Of a stretch of 64,000 bases of DNA, positions 55,057 through 64,000 are shown piece after piece. The stretch comes from Endomychus coccineus (lineage: Eukaryota; Arthropoda; Insecta; Coleoptera; Endomychidae), in contig OY294067.1 in the NCBI GenBank assembly GCA_958510875.1, positions 281,871,242 to 281,935,241 on the forward strand. Direction: 5' to 3'. The notes under the pieces are model-generated. The model made no database searches, was not told the origin of the DNA, and saw nothing but the letters and a program-made list of their open reading frames with translations. Made by a program: the position numbers and the translations under genes. How positions within the stretch are numbered: position 1 is the first letter of the stretch; each line of letters opens with the position of its first letter.

Positions 55057-57018
55057 CAGTGGCGGCTGGTGAACTTTTTAAGAGAGGAGGCTGGACATAA
55101 AACGTTTTTGTATAAATATACTCTATTCAGCCAATTCATTTAACCTTTGCACAGCGACCGTACCAGCTACTTCAGTGACAAAATTAATTGTTGCCAAGCA
55201 AGAACCAACGTGGAGGTGTAGAGTTTTTCTTGGCAAAAAATTTTTTGTTCGTTTTTTTTTTCTTTGGATTTTTGATATCTTTTCTTTTTTTTTAAATTTT
55301 TCATATTTTGTTTTTTTTTTATTATTTTTATTAACTTTTTCTTATATATTAACGGAATTCTACGGTTTTCTACAAAGCTAAATTAGAAAATGCACTTGTT
55401 ATTCATTCAGAATCATGTTTTGTAATATGTATTCAGAATGGAACTGATTTATAACAATAAGAAATAAAATACCAGAATACATTCATTCATCACATTATAT
55501 ATCATCAATAATAATATTGAAGGGCAAGGTCTTCATAACTTTGATATTTGAAAATGAATGATTCCACTTCCTAATTTGTTAGATTTGAATTGACCATTCA
55601 CAATAATATTACCTACTTGAGCTGTTAGTTTAATTGAGTATTAAATATTGTTTGAAGGTTATGTATCATTACCTTATTCTAAAGTGTTTTACTAAATCTT
55701 TTTCAATAGATATCAAACTAACATTGTATAAACGATATTGGCCCATTGTATTTCGCATGTAAGTTTTAATTCGTTTGAGAGTAGAAAATGATCTTCTCCA
55801 CCGATGCCGACGTGACAGGAATGGTGACTGTCAAACAAAGTAGTTTATAAAACTGAGGTTAAACTTGTTGCAAATCATTGTCTATCATATATTTTATCAT
55901 ATCGGCGTGAATGTCGTACTGGCCTAAAATATCTTTATCCGAGTATACAACGTATAATTCATTGTGCAGTGCTATTTTATCAAAAAATTTATATTTTAGA
56001 ACTAAGTTATCTAAAAGTGTATTGGGAAACTCTTTTGAAAAAGATTCGAAAAATCTTCTATTCGTCAAGTCGAAAAACTTCAATTCATGTAAATCGGAAT
56101 CTCAATTTGACCTTTAATAGTATCTAAAATTTCATAAAAAAAGTTGTTTATAATGTAGTTTCTTGTCTACCAAATTCTATGTTTTCCTCCTTTAACAATA
56201 TTCTGTTTACCGGTTAATTTAAACTCAATACTCGATGTAATATGTTCCTGCGATTTTTCATGTCTGTCTAAACCACAAGCTAAATTTTTCAAATCATCAT
56301 AACCCGAGTGCCCCCAACATGAAGTTGTATCAGATGTAAATAGCAAGCAATACCAGCAATATAATTTATTGTGTACCTCAGATCCCGTTAACCATAAATA
56401 TTTTTTATAATTATCAGTATCAAATGATCGATTTTGAAACATACCTGTCATCACTAATCCTTTCTTCAAATCCGGTAAAGGCCGTTTATTTCTAAAAACA
56501 CTTTTCTGTCATATGTTAATCCACTAAATGGATTTTCTAAGATCTCAGCAACTAAATCACTACTCATTTTAACGTTTAATAACCAAAGAACTCTTTGTTA
56601 ATAACTCACCGAACAGATAAATTATAACTTGACCTTACATCGCGTGGCGAAACAAAAACAATAACTGACGGCGCACGTGTCGCTGTCGCAGCAACTATCG
56701 TATTTCATACCGACCGAGTTCGTACGAGAAGCTAGCCTACATAGAGTGTTGCCATATTCGCTGTTTTACCCTATTCGGCAATTGAACTGGTTGGAAAAAC
56801 GGCAACTGTGTTGACCACACGTATTTAGCGTTTGAGATATACAGAGAATCTAGCCTCTGGCCACTGTTGCCAGATTTAAAATAACTACTGAGAACGGGGA
56901 ATTAATTGTAAAATTTAAAGAATTATCAGAGAAACAGGAAATAAAATGGAGAATGATCATTAAGATAAATTGGTGAGGAGGCTGGGCCTCCTTAGCCTCC
57001 TTCGAGGAGCCGCCACTG
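55057..57018 (-). mobile_element. hAT element with 8-bp target duplication
   Basis: gttttact lies at 55049-55056 and 57019-57026. The element starts CAGTGGCGGCT and ends with AGCCGCCACTG (inverted). Both subterminal regions contain gaggaggct. It is 1962 bp, and carries two ends of a transposase gene (55640-56590) with the middle deleted. Confidence 0.85.
55640..56590 (-). pseudogene. ZMYM1-like hAT transposase, internally deleted
   Basis: The N-terminus starts about 56566 with MSSDLVAEILENPFSGLTYD, then, after a frame change near 56500, the TTF-type zinc finger: NRSFDTDNYKKYLWLTGSEV, KLYCWYCLLF, CGLDRHEKSQEH (C-C-H-H pattern). After about 56170 it jumps to the C-terminal part: LDTIKGQIEIRF, LKFFDLTNRRFFESFSKEFP, and at 55860-55650 LLCLTVTIPVTSASVEK with STLKRIKTYMRNTMGQYRLY in another frame, the dimerisation block. 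The RNase H catalytic centre is deleted. Confidence 0.75.
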
Positions 57019-57026
57019 GTTTTACT

Positions 57027-58039
57027 ATAACCCAAATGCGGTAGAGTCAGTTTACCATCAAACAGATATGGGGGACCACCGAAGTACGCTTAGGAGGTTA
57101 TTTTATCACTAAACATAATTTTTAGTCAATTGTTTAGAACATTTATGAGTTGACAGTTTTTGTGGAATTTTAATGCAAACCCATTCTTACTGCGACAGAT
57201 TTCACAATGGAAGGAATTCATGTTAGCATATTGTAGCACTGGTATGCTTACGGTATAAAGAAGATTATCTTGTGTATTATCAAATATTTAATAAATACTG
57301 ATTATTTTTGCAGTTTATGAAGTGTTTACCTTCAAGAATAACAAAAGTAATTTCTTACAGCAATTCCTGCGGCGCTCAAAACAAGAATGAAAACCTGGCA
57401 AAGCTGTTTGTGTATATTGTCCCGAAAGTTTATAGTATATACTATGGAAACGTCTGATTTCCTTTCGTTTAGAGAATTTGAAGAGATAATTCGATAATGA
57501 AGGATCGAAAGAATGCAGAAAATGTACCGTTGGGATAGAGGAACATCCAGTGGTTTGAATATAGCAATCACTCATTTCAATTCAAAAACACTGCCAGTAG
57601 AATTTCCGTTCCAGCAATAAGTTTCAAATGTAAAGGAAAAACGAGGCAATAGGTTGCGGCTTAGAACCTGATTTAATACGGTCTTCCAAATAGTATTACA
57701 GAATCATTTGCAATACTTCAAATGCGCCCTACGCAGTGAGCTCTAATGAATGCATTCCTGCTTTAGTATTGTGCAACGACCAACGTTGCAGGTCTCTTCG
57801 ATTAAAAAATCAGACATAAGATTTAATTGTTCGTGATTTCCTGTGAAGGAATCGTAATCGTGTGTCTATTTTGTGGACATCTGGAGATGTCCAGGACCTG
57901 CTACAGTTTATGTATTGACTTGTACTGTCTTGTGGTATTATTATGAACACGCAATAGCGGTTTCTTCAAACTTAGTGTCTCATTATAATATTCTATTGGA
58001 AACGGTTGAATAAGGGATCAAACTAGGTCGAAAAGATCA
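57027..58039. other. No recognisable gene
   Basis: Minus-strand frames 57315-57575 and 57332-57571 overlap each other and lack motifs. Confidence 0.3.
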
Positions 58040-58356
58040 TAATGCAAGGATTATGAATTCCTAGAGAAAATGCAAGTTGAGTTTTTGTTGATTTAAATCT
58101 TACTAGATTATAAGATCACCATTTCAAAATTCTTGCCCGATCTTCATTTGTTGTATCGACCACCTCAGACTTCATTGGACGATATAGGGCTCCAGAGGGC
58201 AAAACGGTATGATGTGTACGTAACATCATCCGTAAAGATTTGGCCGGGGCATGATGTCACTTTCAACAGATCGTTGATATGGAGCTGTAACGAAGCTGGT
58301 GCCAAAACATATCCCTGTGAACGGAACTCCACCAATTACCACATGGAGAGAAAACT
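58040..58356 (-). pseudogene. Fragment of the Jockey/CR1-like element seen at 15.2-17.2 kb
   Basis: tagattataagatcaccatt and the following ~230 bp align with 15925-16115 and then with 16848-16890 without the nested insert (gttgatatggagctgtaacg, then gctggtgccaa). It therefore represents the uninterrupted arrangement, though heavily decayed around the FADD region. Confidence 0.6.
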
Positions 58357-58990
58357 CGTATTTATATTCTTGAACCATTTGGGGCTATATGTTACGTTTT
58401 CTCGGTATTCTGGTTCTTTAATATGACTGAAAATAAAATAAAAACTCTCTTTTTGACGTCGTGACAATATTTTTCATTTTCTTATCAAAAATTTGTTTGT
58501 CAATTAGTCTTTCGATGTAATTGAGAAAAGAATAGATGATTTTGATTAATGAAATGCATCTGCAGCCGACTTGTGTTTTTAAAATCCAATTGAAACTACA
58601 AAAAACATTGAATCGGTTGTGTGTGAAAAAGTAATGTGGCTAATTATCAATTTGAAATGGATTGAATATAGTTGATTAAATACATAAGCTATTATTTTAA
58701 GATTATACAATTCTAAATATCTATATGATTATTCTATGAATTAGCTATTCTATGATTTACATTTCGTTTATATTACTAACAAATAATCAAGTTTGAGATA
58801 ATTCTATGGAATCTAATCTCAAAACTGTCACTCATAAATGTCAGATAATACATAATCATTTATAGGTTGAATTAAATAAACAATAGAAAGTGATACTTCA
58901 AAATAACTGAGTTCGGATTAGATTATTATAAAGTTTTGAAAGACTGGAATCTATTTGTTTGTCATTAACACAATTGTTTCTTTTAATTTA
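58357..58990 (-). mobile_element. PLE family A terminal repeat and 3' region, fourth copy
   Basis: tattcttgaaccatttgggg, gactgaaaataaaataaaaa, gaaatgcatctgcagccgac and the 3' region follow as in 24470-25008; sequence ends just inside the nuclease C-terminus (about 58910-58985). The nuclease core is absent. Confidence 0.65.
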
Positions 58991-59071
58991 GATCAATATG
59001 TAACCATAGCAACTGGAAGAAAGGTCGTCATATGAACGCTGTATTCAACGACAAGGCGCGGATCGAGATAA
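58991..59071. repeat. ~80-bp dispersed repeat, copy 2
   Basis: Matches 27594-27674; begins exactly where the PLE fragment ends. Confidence 0.6.
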
Positions 59072-59279
59072 TTAAATGCTTCAAGAAAGACTATACTTTC
59101 TCCACGATAAAAGATCTTAAATATATATTTTCAAATGGAAACGTGACAGCAATAATTTTGACACTCAAATTTTGCCACTACGATGACAATCAACTGCGTC
59201 AAGGCTAATGTTATTATTGCTAACCAATGTGAGAATATTATTCTATCACAAGAGAGAGAATTTAAATACATTTAAATTG

Positions 59280-59940
59280 CATGAGGGCAGAGGGGTCGCA
59301 GAATATTTTTTCAATCTCAGGAGAGAGAATTCCAGCATTCTGTAATCAAATTTGATTTCAAAATTGGCAAATTCTGTGATGATCGTGGAAAAAAGATATC
59401 AAGTTGTAGAAGTTTTTACTGTCCTGTCAAAGGCCATTGACCTTATCAATCGCAGATCACTTTTGGAAAATTTTACACATGAAACGGAGGCTCTACCCAT
59501 GATTTATTACAATCATATCTAACTTCCAGAAAATAAAGAACTAAAATAGTGGATTTCACAACAGGAAAAAATTACTTGTTTACGGGGGAGAATCTGCTGT
59601 ACCACAGGAAAGAATCATGAGTCCCTTGCTCTTGTACCCATGAATGAACTTCCTGAAATCCAACTAAATAACAAAACTGTTCAATTTGTAGATGACAACA
59701 TGAAGGTTATGCATGCTAACTCCGAGAACCAATTTATGTGCAGAAAACCGTAAGGAAATGAATACAGAGAAAACTAAGCTTGTTAATTTCGCAACAAGAG
59801 AAGAGTCACAGATAAAAATAGTAATTGATTCTTGTTATTCCAAAATAATCTTCTGCAGTTTCATGTATTTAGATGAAATTATTATGGGAACTTTCAAATT
59901 GCACAGAATTAACTCAACGAATTGTGATGTATTGTGTTAA
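59280..59940 (+). pseudogene. Non-LTR retrotransposon RT fragment
   Basis: In shifting plus-strand frames: VVEVFTVLSKAIDLINRRSL (RT motif with DLSKAFD-type core), LLVYGGESAVPQERIMSPLL (GVPQGS box, degraded), MNELPEIQLNNKTVQFVDDN (FVDD in place of YADD), then EKTKLVNFATREESQIKIVI. The order is that of a Jockey/CR1-type RT palm. At least three frame breaks. Confidence 0.65.
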
Positions 59941-60063
59941 CACCTGGGATAATATACGTTTGGCATGTGCATTGTCCGTACGTTCCGAAATCTCACGAAT
60001 TGATTGTGGTGATCGAATGTTTATTTATTCAATTACCGGCTACTCATTCCATGCCGAAGGCTA
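59880..60063 (+). pseudogene. Possible mariner-type transposase C-terminus
   Basis: The frame CTELTQRIVMYCVNTWDNIR then SVRSEISRIDCGDRMFIY is similar in pattern to the C-terminal (E/Q)L.QRIV..C...F...R tails of mariner-superfamily transposases (compare ELQQRIVQQCATI at 12.98 kb). No catalytic motifs and no TIRs found, so tentative. Confidence 0.3.
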
Positions 60064-60064
60064 G

Positions 60065-60844
60065 TTACATGTAGGACTGAAGCACCGCAAATCTGAAGTT
60101 ACTGAACTGTTAATGAAATCAGTATGTACTTTGTTCTATTCATTATAAGCATAAATATATCAATATGTTAGTTAATTAATAGTTTTCCTCGAGGGTACAT
60201 ACCAAAGCTGTTTAATATTAAAATCATTCCAAGTTATCTAAAGGGTTTTGCACTGCAAATAACCTTTCTGTAGAGCTCTATTCATACCAAGTCCGATGAG
60301 TTACAATTAATCGTACTGTTTCAACAAGTTTTCTGGGCCTATTAATTATAGGTCAATCAAATTTGTAGTCTGCGAGGAAACTTTAATGAATATAGTTGAT
60401 TTTTCTGACATACTGCGGTATGCGCTGGGTGAGAGATCTTGCTGTACTCTAGTCCTGTCAACCAGCTAGTATTCCACCTGTACTTTCATTTGCAATTTTT
60501 TCCCAATGAAGTCAATTCCTCCTAACTTTCGTTTAAGTTCTCCAGCCTTTTCTTGCCAGCACTCTTTGGTCACCGTGTGCGGTCTTTATATTGGGCGTTA
60601 GTGTTATGCCACAAAGGAGGTTGAAGGCCATGTTCCAATGCAATAATCTACAACCATGGTAACTAAAATAACGAAAAACTATTTTCATCTGTAAGTTTTT
60701 ATTAAATATGAGTTATAAAGATGAATTATTTGTATTCTACAATCATTAAAATAATCTACTTGATCTGTTGTTATTGAAAATAAAACCTTTTTTCTCCAAA
60801 TGACATTAAAAGCGGCCTTTTAATGACACTTGGCAGGCTTAGAA
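60065..60844. other. No recognisable feature
   Basis: No long frames or clear repeats seen. Confidence 0.3.
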
Positions 60845-61018
60845 GTTGTACTTTTAATGCCTAGGCAGAAAAAGTTCGTTGCTAGGCAACCTTCCAAGTA
60901 ATAATTTAAATCAAACTGGTTATTAAAATTGACAATGACATTAAGAAAACTCAAAATGATGCTGATGATAATAAACTGGTTTTATTGCATTAAAACTACA
61001 AACTACAACACGAAATTT

Positions 61019-62131
61019 TTATTTATTAGATATATTTATGGTCAATTGTGAACAATTATTTAATACAATTGAACTCTGTCCACTTCCCTCTTTTCCAGTA
61101 AAATTAACAACTTTAGTATCCACACTTGATACTCCGGAAACGCCAGAAAATATTTTATTGCCGATGTTCGACTTATTGGCTAGCGAGTCCTCAATATAGC
61201 CCTCCGCGACAGCGGAAGACTTCCATCCTCCATGTTGCTTCAACATTGTTATGTCCCCACCAGAATGCACCAGCAACGTGGCCGAAGTTCTGAAGTGCCC
61301 GGTATACTCTTTCGCATGGGATAGTCCCAGAAAAGTAGCAATTTCTTCTGGCATTTTACCGAATTTGTGAATGCCAATGAATTGATGATGTGCTTTACCG
61401 TTCGCATATTTATAGAAGACACGCCGATTATTTAAATTCGAGGGTCTGGAGGCTGCATATTTTCTGTAAACGCTTAAATATTCCGTTACTACAAAAGATC
61501 TTGATCTTTTGGTCTTAGTATTTGGTAGCATAATTAGCAATTTGTCGCCCATATCATTTATATCATCTATTTTCATTTGCAAAAGCTCATCACATCTACA
61601 AGCCCCAGCGACTGCAACAATAATTACAACCTAAAATATAAATTGAAAATTAGTTCTTTAATCCTTAATAGATCATTTTCAATATATTCCTACCTTCGTA
61701 CACAAATACAGTTCATCTGGGGCATCTGATAAAAATTTCTCGATTTCTTCTCTTTGAAAAACTCGGGATTTTTTTGCATGGAAACCGTCTGACTGGCGTT
61801 TCAAAAAAGCCCGTAACTTCTGGTATTTTGCCAAATCAATGTTATTTTTTATGTTCAGGGTAGCTTTCAACATCGAATAAGTAGACCATAACGTTGAAGG
61901 CTTCATTTTCTTTGAAAGATCGGAAAAATAGACAATCAGCACATTTTCAGAGAAAGATCCTATATTTTTCTTCTGTCTATATTCCATGAATCTGCTGTAT
62001 GTGAGTTCATATACAGTTCTTGATTTTTCCGGTAAAAGGTTAAATTCCACATCTCACGCCTGTACTCTTATCTCAGTTGGTGTTAATTGCATCAATTCAT
62101 CCTCACTTTGCAGTAAATCCATTTCTAACAT
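61019..62131 (-). pseudogene. Crypton tyrosine recombinase, one intron, one nonsense codon
   Basis: ATG at 62131-62129 starts MLEMDLLQSEDELMQLTPTE; a TGA at 62056-62054 (gcg tga, plausibly from cga) interrupts before VEFNLLPEKSRTVYELTYSR. The N-terminal SAM-like core domain runs to KSRVFQREEIEKFLSDAPDE. Exon 1 ends AAG at 61694, intron 61631-61693 is GTAGGA...ATTTTAG, and exon 2 opens VVIIVAVAGACRCDELLQM with the first catalytic Arg. Later come TKTKRS (probable catalytic Lys), YTGHFRTSATLLVHSGGDIT and HGGWKSSAVAEGYIED with the Tyr nucleophile. Total ~349 residues. The HxxR box seems two residues short (GHFRT), so two defects are visible. Insect Crypton family. Confidence 0.75.
61631..61693 (-). 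other. Intron of the Crypton gene, 63 bp
   Basis: GT (61693-61692) to AG (61632-61631), A/T-rich, joins ACG AAG to GTT GTA in frame and restores the conserved VV-IVAVAGACR block. Confidence 0.75.
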
Positions 62132-62400
62132 GACAACTTTTCAAAATTGACAATGACAAAGTAAACAGTAAACAAACATATTCAACAAACGTCATCAGCG
62201 GTAAACATAGTAACGCAGGGCCCAGTTACCTTTAATAAAATAATTTAGTTATTTGGATATTGATAATGAAACGCAATTTAAATATGAAAAAGTCGATTTT
62301 GCGTGGAATTGGAAAAAATTATATGTTTCACACGGCAGAAAAGCTGCGCTCAGCTATGAAACACCAGCCGCGGCATTAAATCTTGTGCTTTTATGCCTAG

Positions 62401-62977
62401 TAAAACAAATAACTATATGTATGTAAACAATTTCACAAAGCTAACTATTATATATACAGTAATCACAGATAATATAAATGATATAAATAAAATGATACAG
62501 ATTGAATAACCACAGATGAAACAATGTCTGGGAATACACATAAATAAAATATTGAATCTCTGTAAGACCTCCATAGGAACAGCTCTGTCTTTGGATTTTG
62601 CCTTACCGTTATCGGTACTGTTGATTTTTATGAAGCAATTGACTCAAGGTAACGTCATAACCCGATCTTTCACTGTCGTGGATTCAAATTTGTATTTTAT
62701 ACCTTTATCAAATTAGTCTTCATCTTCTATGTATATAAGGATCGTAATATAATATCATAAAATATAGGTATATTGATTCGTACGTAAGTATAAGCATATA
62801 TCTATTTAAGAACTTTGATTACTGAAATCGTAGATCTGAATAACATGTTCATTTTGACATAAATATTGTTAAGTTTTACTTCACAATATATATTTAATTC
62901 CAATTTTTGAAAAATACTGAAGCAAACCTATCTCATCACATTACCAGTATACCACCTTTGCATTGGAAGTTCTTAAG
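62401..62977. other. No recognisable feature
   Basis: AT-rich; 62516-62716 plus frame has no motif. Confidence 0.3.
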
Positions 62978-64000
62978 TAGTGTTGCCCAAAATCGGTCTC
63001 GGTCTTGTTCTTTCATTTTTGCAAGACCAAGACCAAGACTGACCGTGCAAGATTTGAGCAAGAACAAGACTAAGCCTGCGAGACTCTTGCGTCTTGCCGT
63101 TAGGACTGAGTGTCGTTTCAGGGAGCGAACAGGCTTAATTTATAATACAAGAAATTGACACATAGAAAACAAACGAAACAAAATAAAAGAAAGTACTAGT
63201 ACATACAATTTTGAAGAAGAAAATAGGAAGACGTAAAGTACATATATAAATGACTATCAGTGCATTTCCGTTGAAGGGGGAATTTACGCAGTCCGAATAA
63301 GTAAATAAAAAATAATATATTAAATATAGTATGAAAATAATGAAAACGAAAAATAAACTATATAGAATAAAGCGTAATAAAATTATATGTAGTATGTTAC
63401 AGAGAAAATGTGTATTTTCTTAATATTTCAAAAGTTGCAGGCCGAAAATGAGATCTTACAAACTAATTTGAAATCTAACTTATAATAATAAGGTAGGTAT
63501 AAGAGCGAAAAGCAGGACGCTACAATGGCATGCGTCTGTACGCCGCATGCGGCATCCTTTGATTTGCGACGGCATCCTTTAATGAGAGCCGGCACGTGCC
63601 AAGGCGGCGCTGTACAAGGCGACACTATCTAAGCGAATGGACTATAAGTAATAGTATATATTCCCAATCGAGCTTTGCTTCGCTTCGAGTCTAATGTAAT
63701 AATTGATTTTACTCTAATCCTTGTTGTTCTCGGAAAACTTATCACGTTTACAATTTGACATGAGTGACGAAGATTCAAATAGTTCTAGTCGGAGTAGTGA
63801 GAGTTGGAGTTATAGATCTAAAAGACCTAAAACCAAATTTGATGAGTTTTTCGAAATAATTCATGCATCCCAAATTGCTTTGTGTAAATTGTGCCAACAT
63901 AAAAAGGTTGAATAAAAATGAAAAACAAACACTAATAGGTAATTGCGGGACTTGCGAGACTCTTGCTGCAAGACTAAGACCAAGACTGGGAGCGCAATAC
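62978..64000 (+). mobile_element. hAT-like element, right end cut by window edge
   Basis: The left end TAGTGTTGCCCAAAATCGGT followed by repeated gtcttg is mirrored at 63955-64000 (gcaagactaagaccaagac then gcgcaatac). The right end should finish 1-3 bases outside the window. The left target site would be ttcttaag (62970-62977). Internal sequence holds a BED-finger-like N-terminus only. Confidence 0.6.
63760..63915 (+). pseudogene. Truncated hAT transposase N-terminus (BED-type finger)
   Basis: MSDEDSNSSSRSSESWSYRS leads into KTKFDEFFEIIHASQIALCK and LCQHKKVE before TAA. The F..F..I......C.LC pattern is the first half of a BED zinc finger as in hAT transposases; the zinc-binding histidines, catalytic and dimerisation domains are absent. 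The element is therefore non-autonomous. Confidence 0.5.

Larger units (their letters stand above)
60845..62400 (-). mobile_element. Crypton-like element with short direct repeats
   Basis: gttgtacttttaatgcctag (60845-60864) and cttgtgcttttatgcctag (62382-62400) are near-identical direct repeats flanking the tyrosine recombinase gene. Cryptons lack inverted repeats and insert by site-specific recombination, leaving short direct repeats, so these may be the attachment sites. This boundary call is inference. Confidence 0.5.

Noticed and set aside
55175..55381. Phenylalanine-rich 68-codon frame resembling a membrane protein
   Set aside because: Product of poly-T tracts within the hAT element, not a real hydrophobic domain.

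Overview
The window looks like repeat-dense, AT-rich nuclear DNA of an arthropod, most probably an insect (a beetle or similar is a guess from family types only). Evidence for this is the mix of Penelope-like elements (PLEs), Helentron, hAT, Tc1/mariner, Crypton, Jockey/CR1-like and Gypsy remnants, GT-AG introns, and a secreted glycine-rich protein of cuticular type. There are no operons, ribosome binding sites or CRISPR arrays. The only confident host gene is the glycine-rich protein at 30436-30945 (minus, last exon). Nearly everything else recognisable is mobile DNA, much of it nested.

Layout. 1-3.6 kb: a broken edge ORF, a PLE endonuclease remnant fused to a tandem PLE terminal-repeat array, and a second PLE family. 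3.6-9.3 kb: mostly unassignable, with one reversed PLE/gag-like scrap. 9.36-11.7 kb: a hammerhead-ribozyme-like motif in a short tandem repeat, then a ~110-156 bp tandem array split by a non-autonomous Helentron, a tRNA-derived SINE and a 38-bp palindrome. 12.67-14.24 kb: DD41D mariner-like element with a frameshift. 15.2-17.2 kb: minus-strand non-LTR element with a plus-strand non-LTR element nested in it. 18.94-20.49 kb: second mariner-like element, internally deleted, with third catalytic D changed to N. 21.2-26.2 kb: PLE copies interrupted by a Helentron (helicase C-terminus plus EEP nuclease) and by a Harbinger-like inverted-repeat element with TTA duplication. 28.6-33.6 kb: structured repeat, glycine-rich gene, PLE RT. 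35.7-37.9 kb: 5'-truncated non-LTR element with an open 625-codon RT frame. 38.7-40.7 kb: pseudogene of an arthropod TE-like protein, a 159-bp element with a 14-bp target duplication, and an endonuclease fragment. 42.1-42.6 kb: Gypsy integrase remnant. 44.6-48.7 kb: degraded ORFs and repeats, possibly host exons. 48.8-50.5 kb: hAT pseudogene. 51.16-53.41 kb: apparently intact mariner-superfamily element (DD43D, ~464-bp inverted repeats, TA duplication). 53.48-53.63 kb: 43-bp-arm hairpin related to the 40-kb element. 55.06-57.02 kb: hAT element with 8-bp duplication. 58-60 kb: non-LTR, PLE and RT scraps. 60.8-62.4 kb: Crypton tyrosine recombinase with one intron and a nonsense codon. 62.98-64 kb: hAT element cut by the window end.

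How the parts relate. The most interesting thread is self-cleaving RNA. Three repeat families here share the pattern CTGANGA, one extra base, a hairpin, then GAAACGT. One copy (9364-9405) also has a closing stem I and so looks like a complete type I hammerhead. The copies in the PLE array are decayed on the opposite strand. A second thread is small palindromes or hairpins flanked by direct duplications (11041, 53491, and perhaps 203). All homology statements come from my reading of the translated sequence and memory of families; no search was run.
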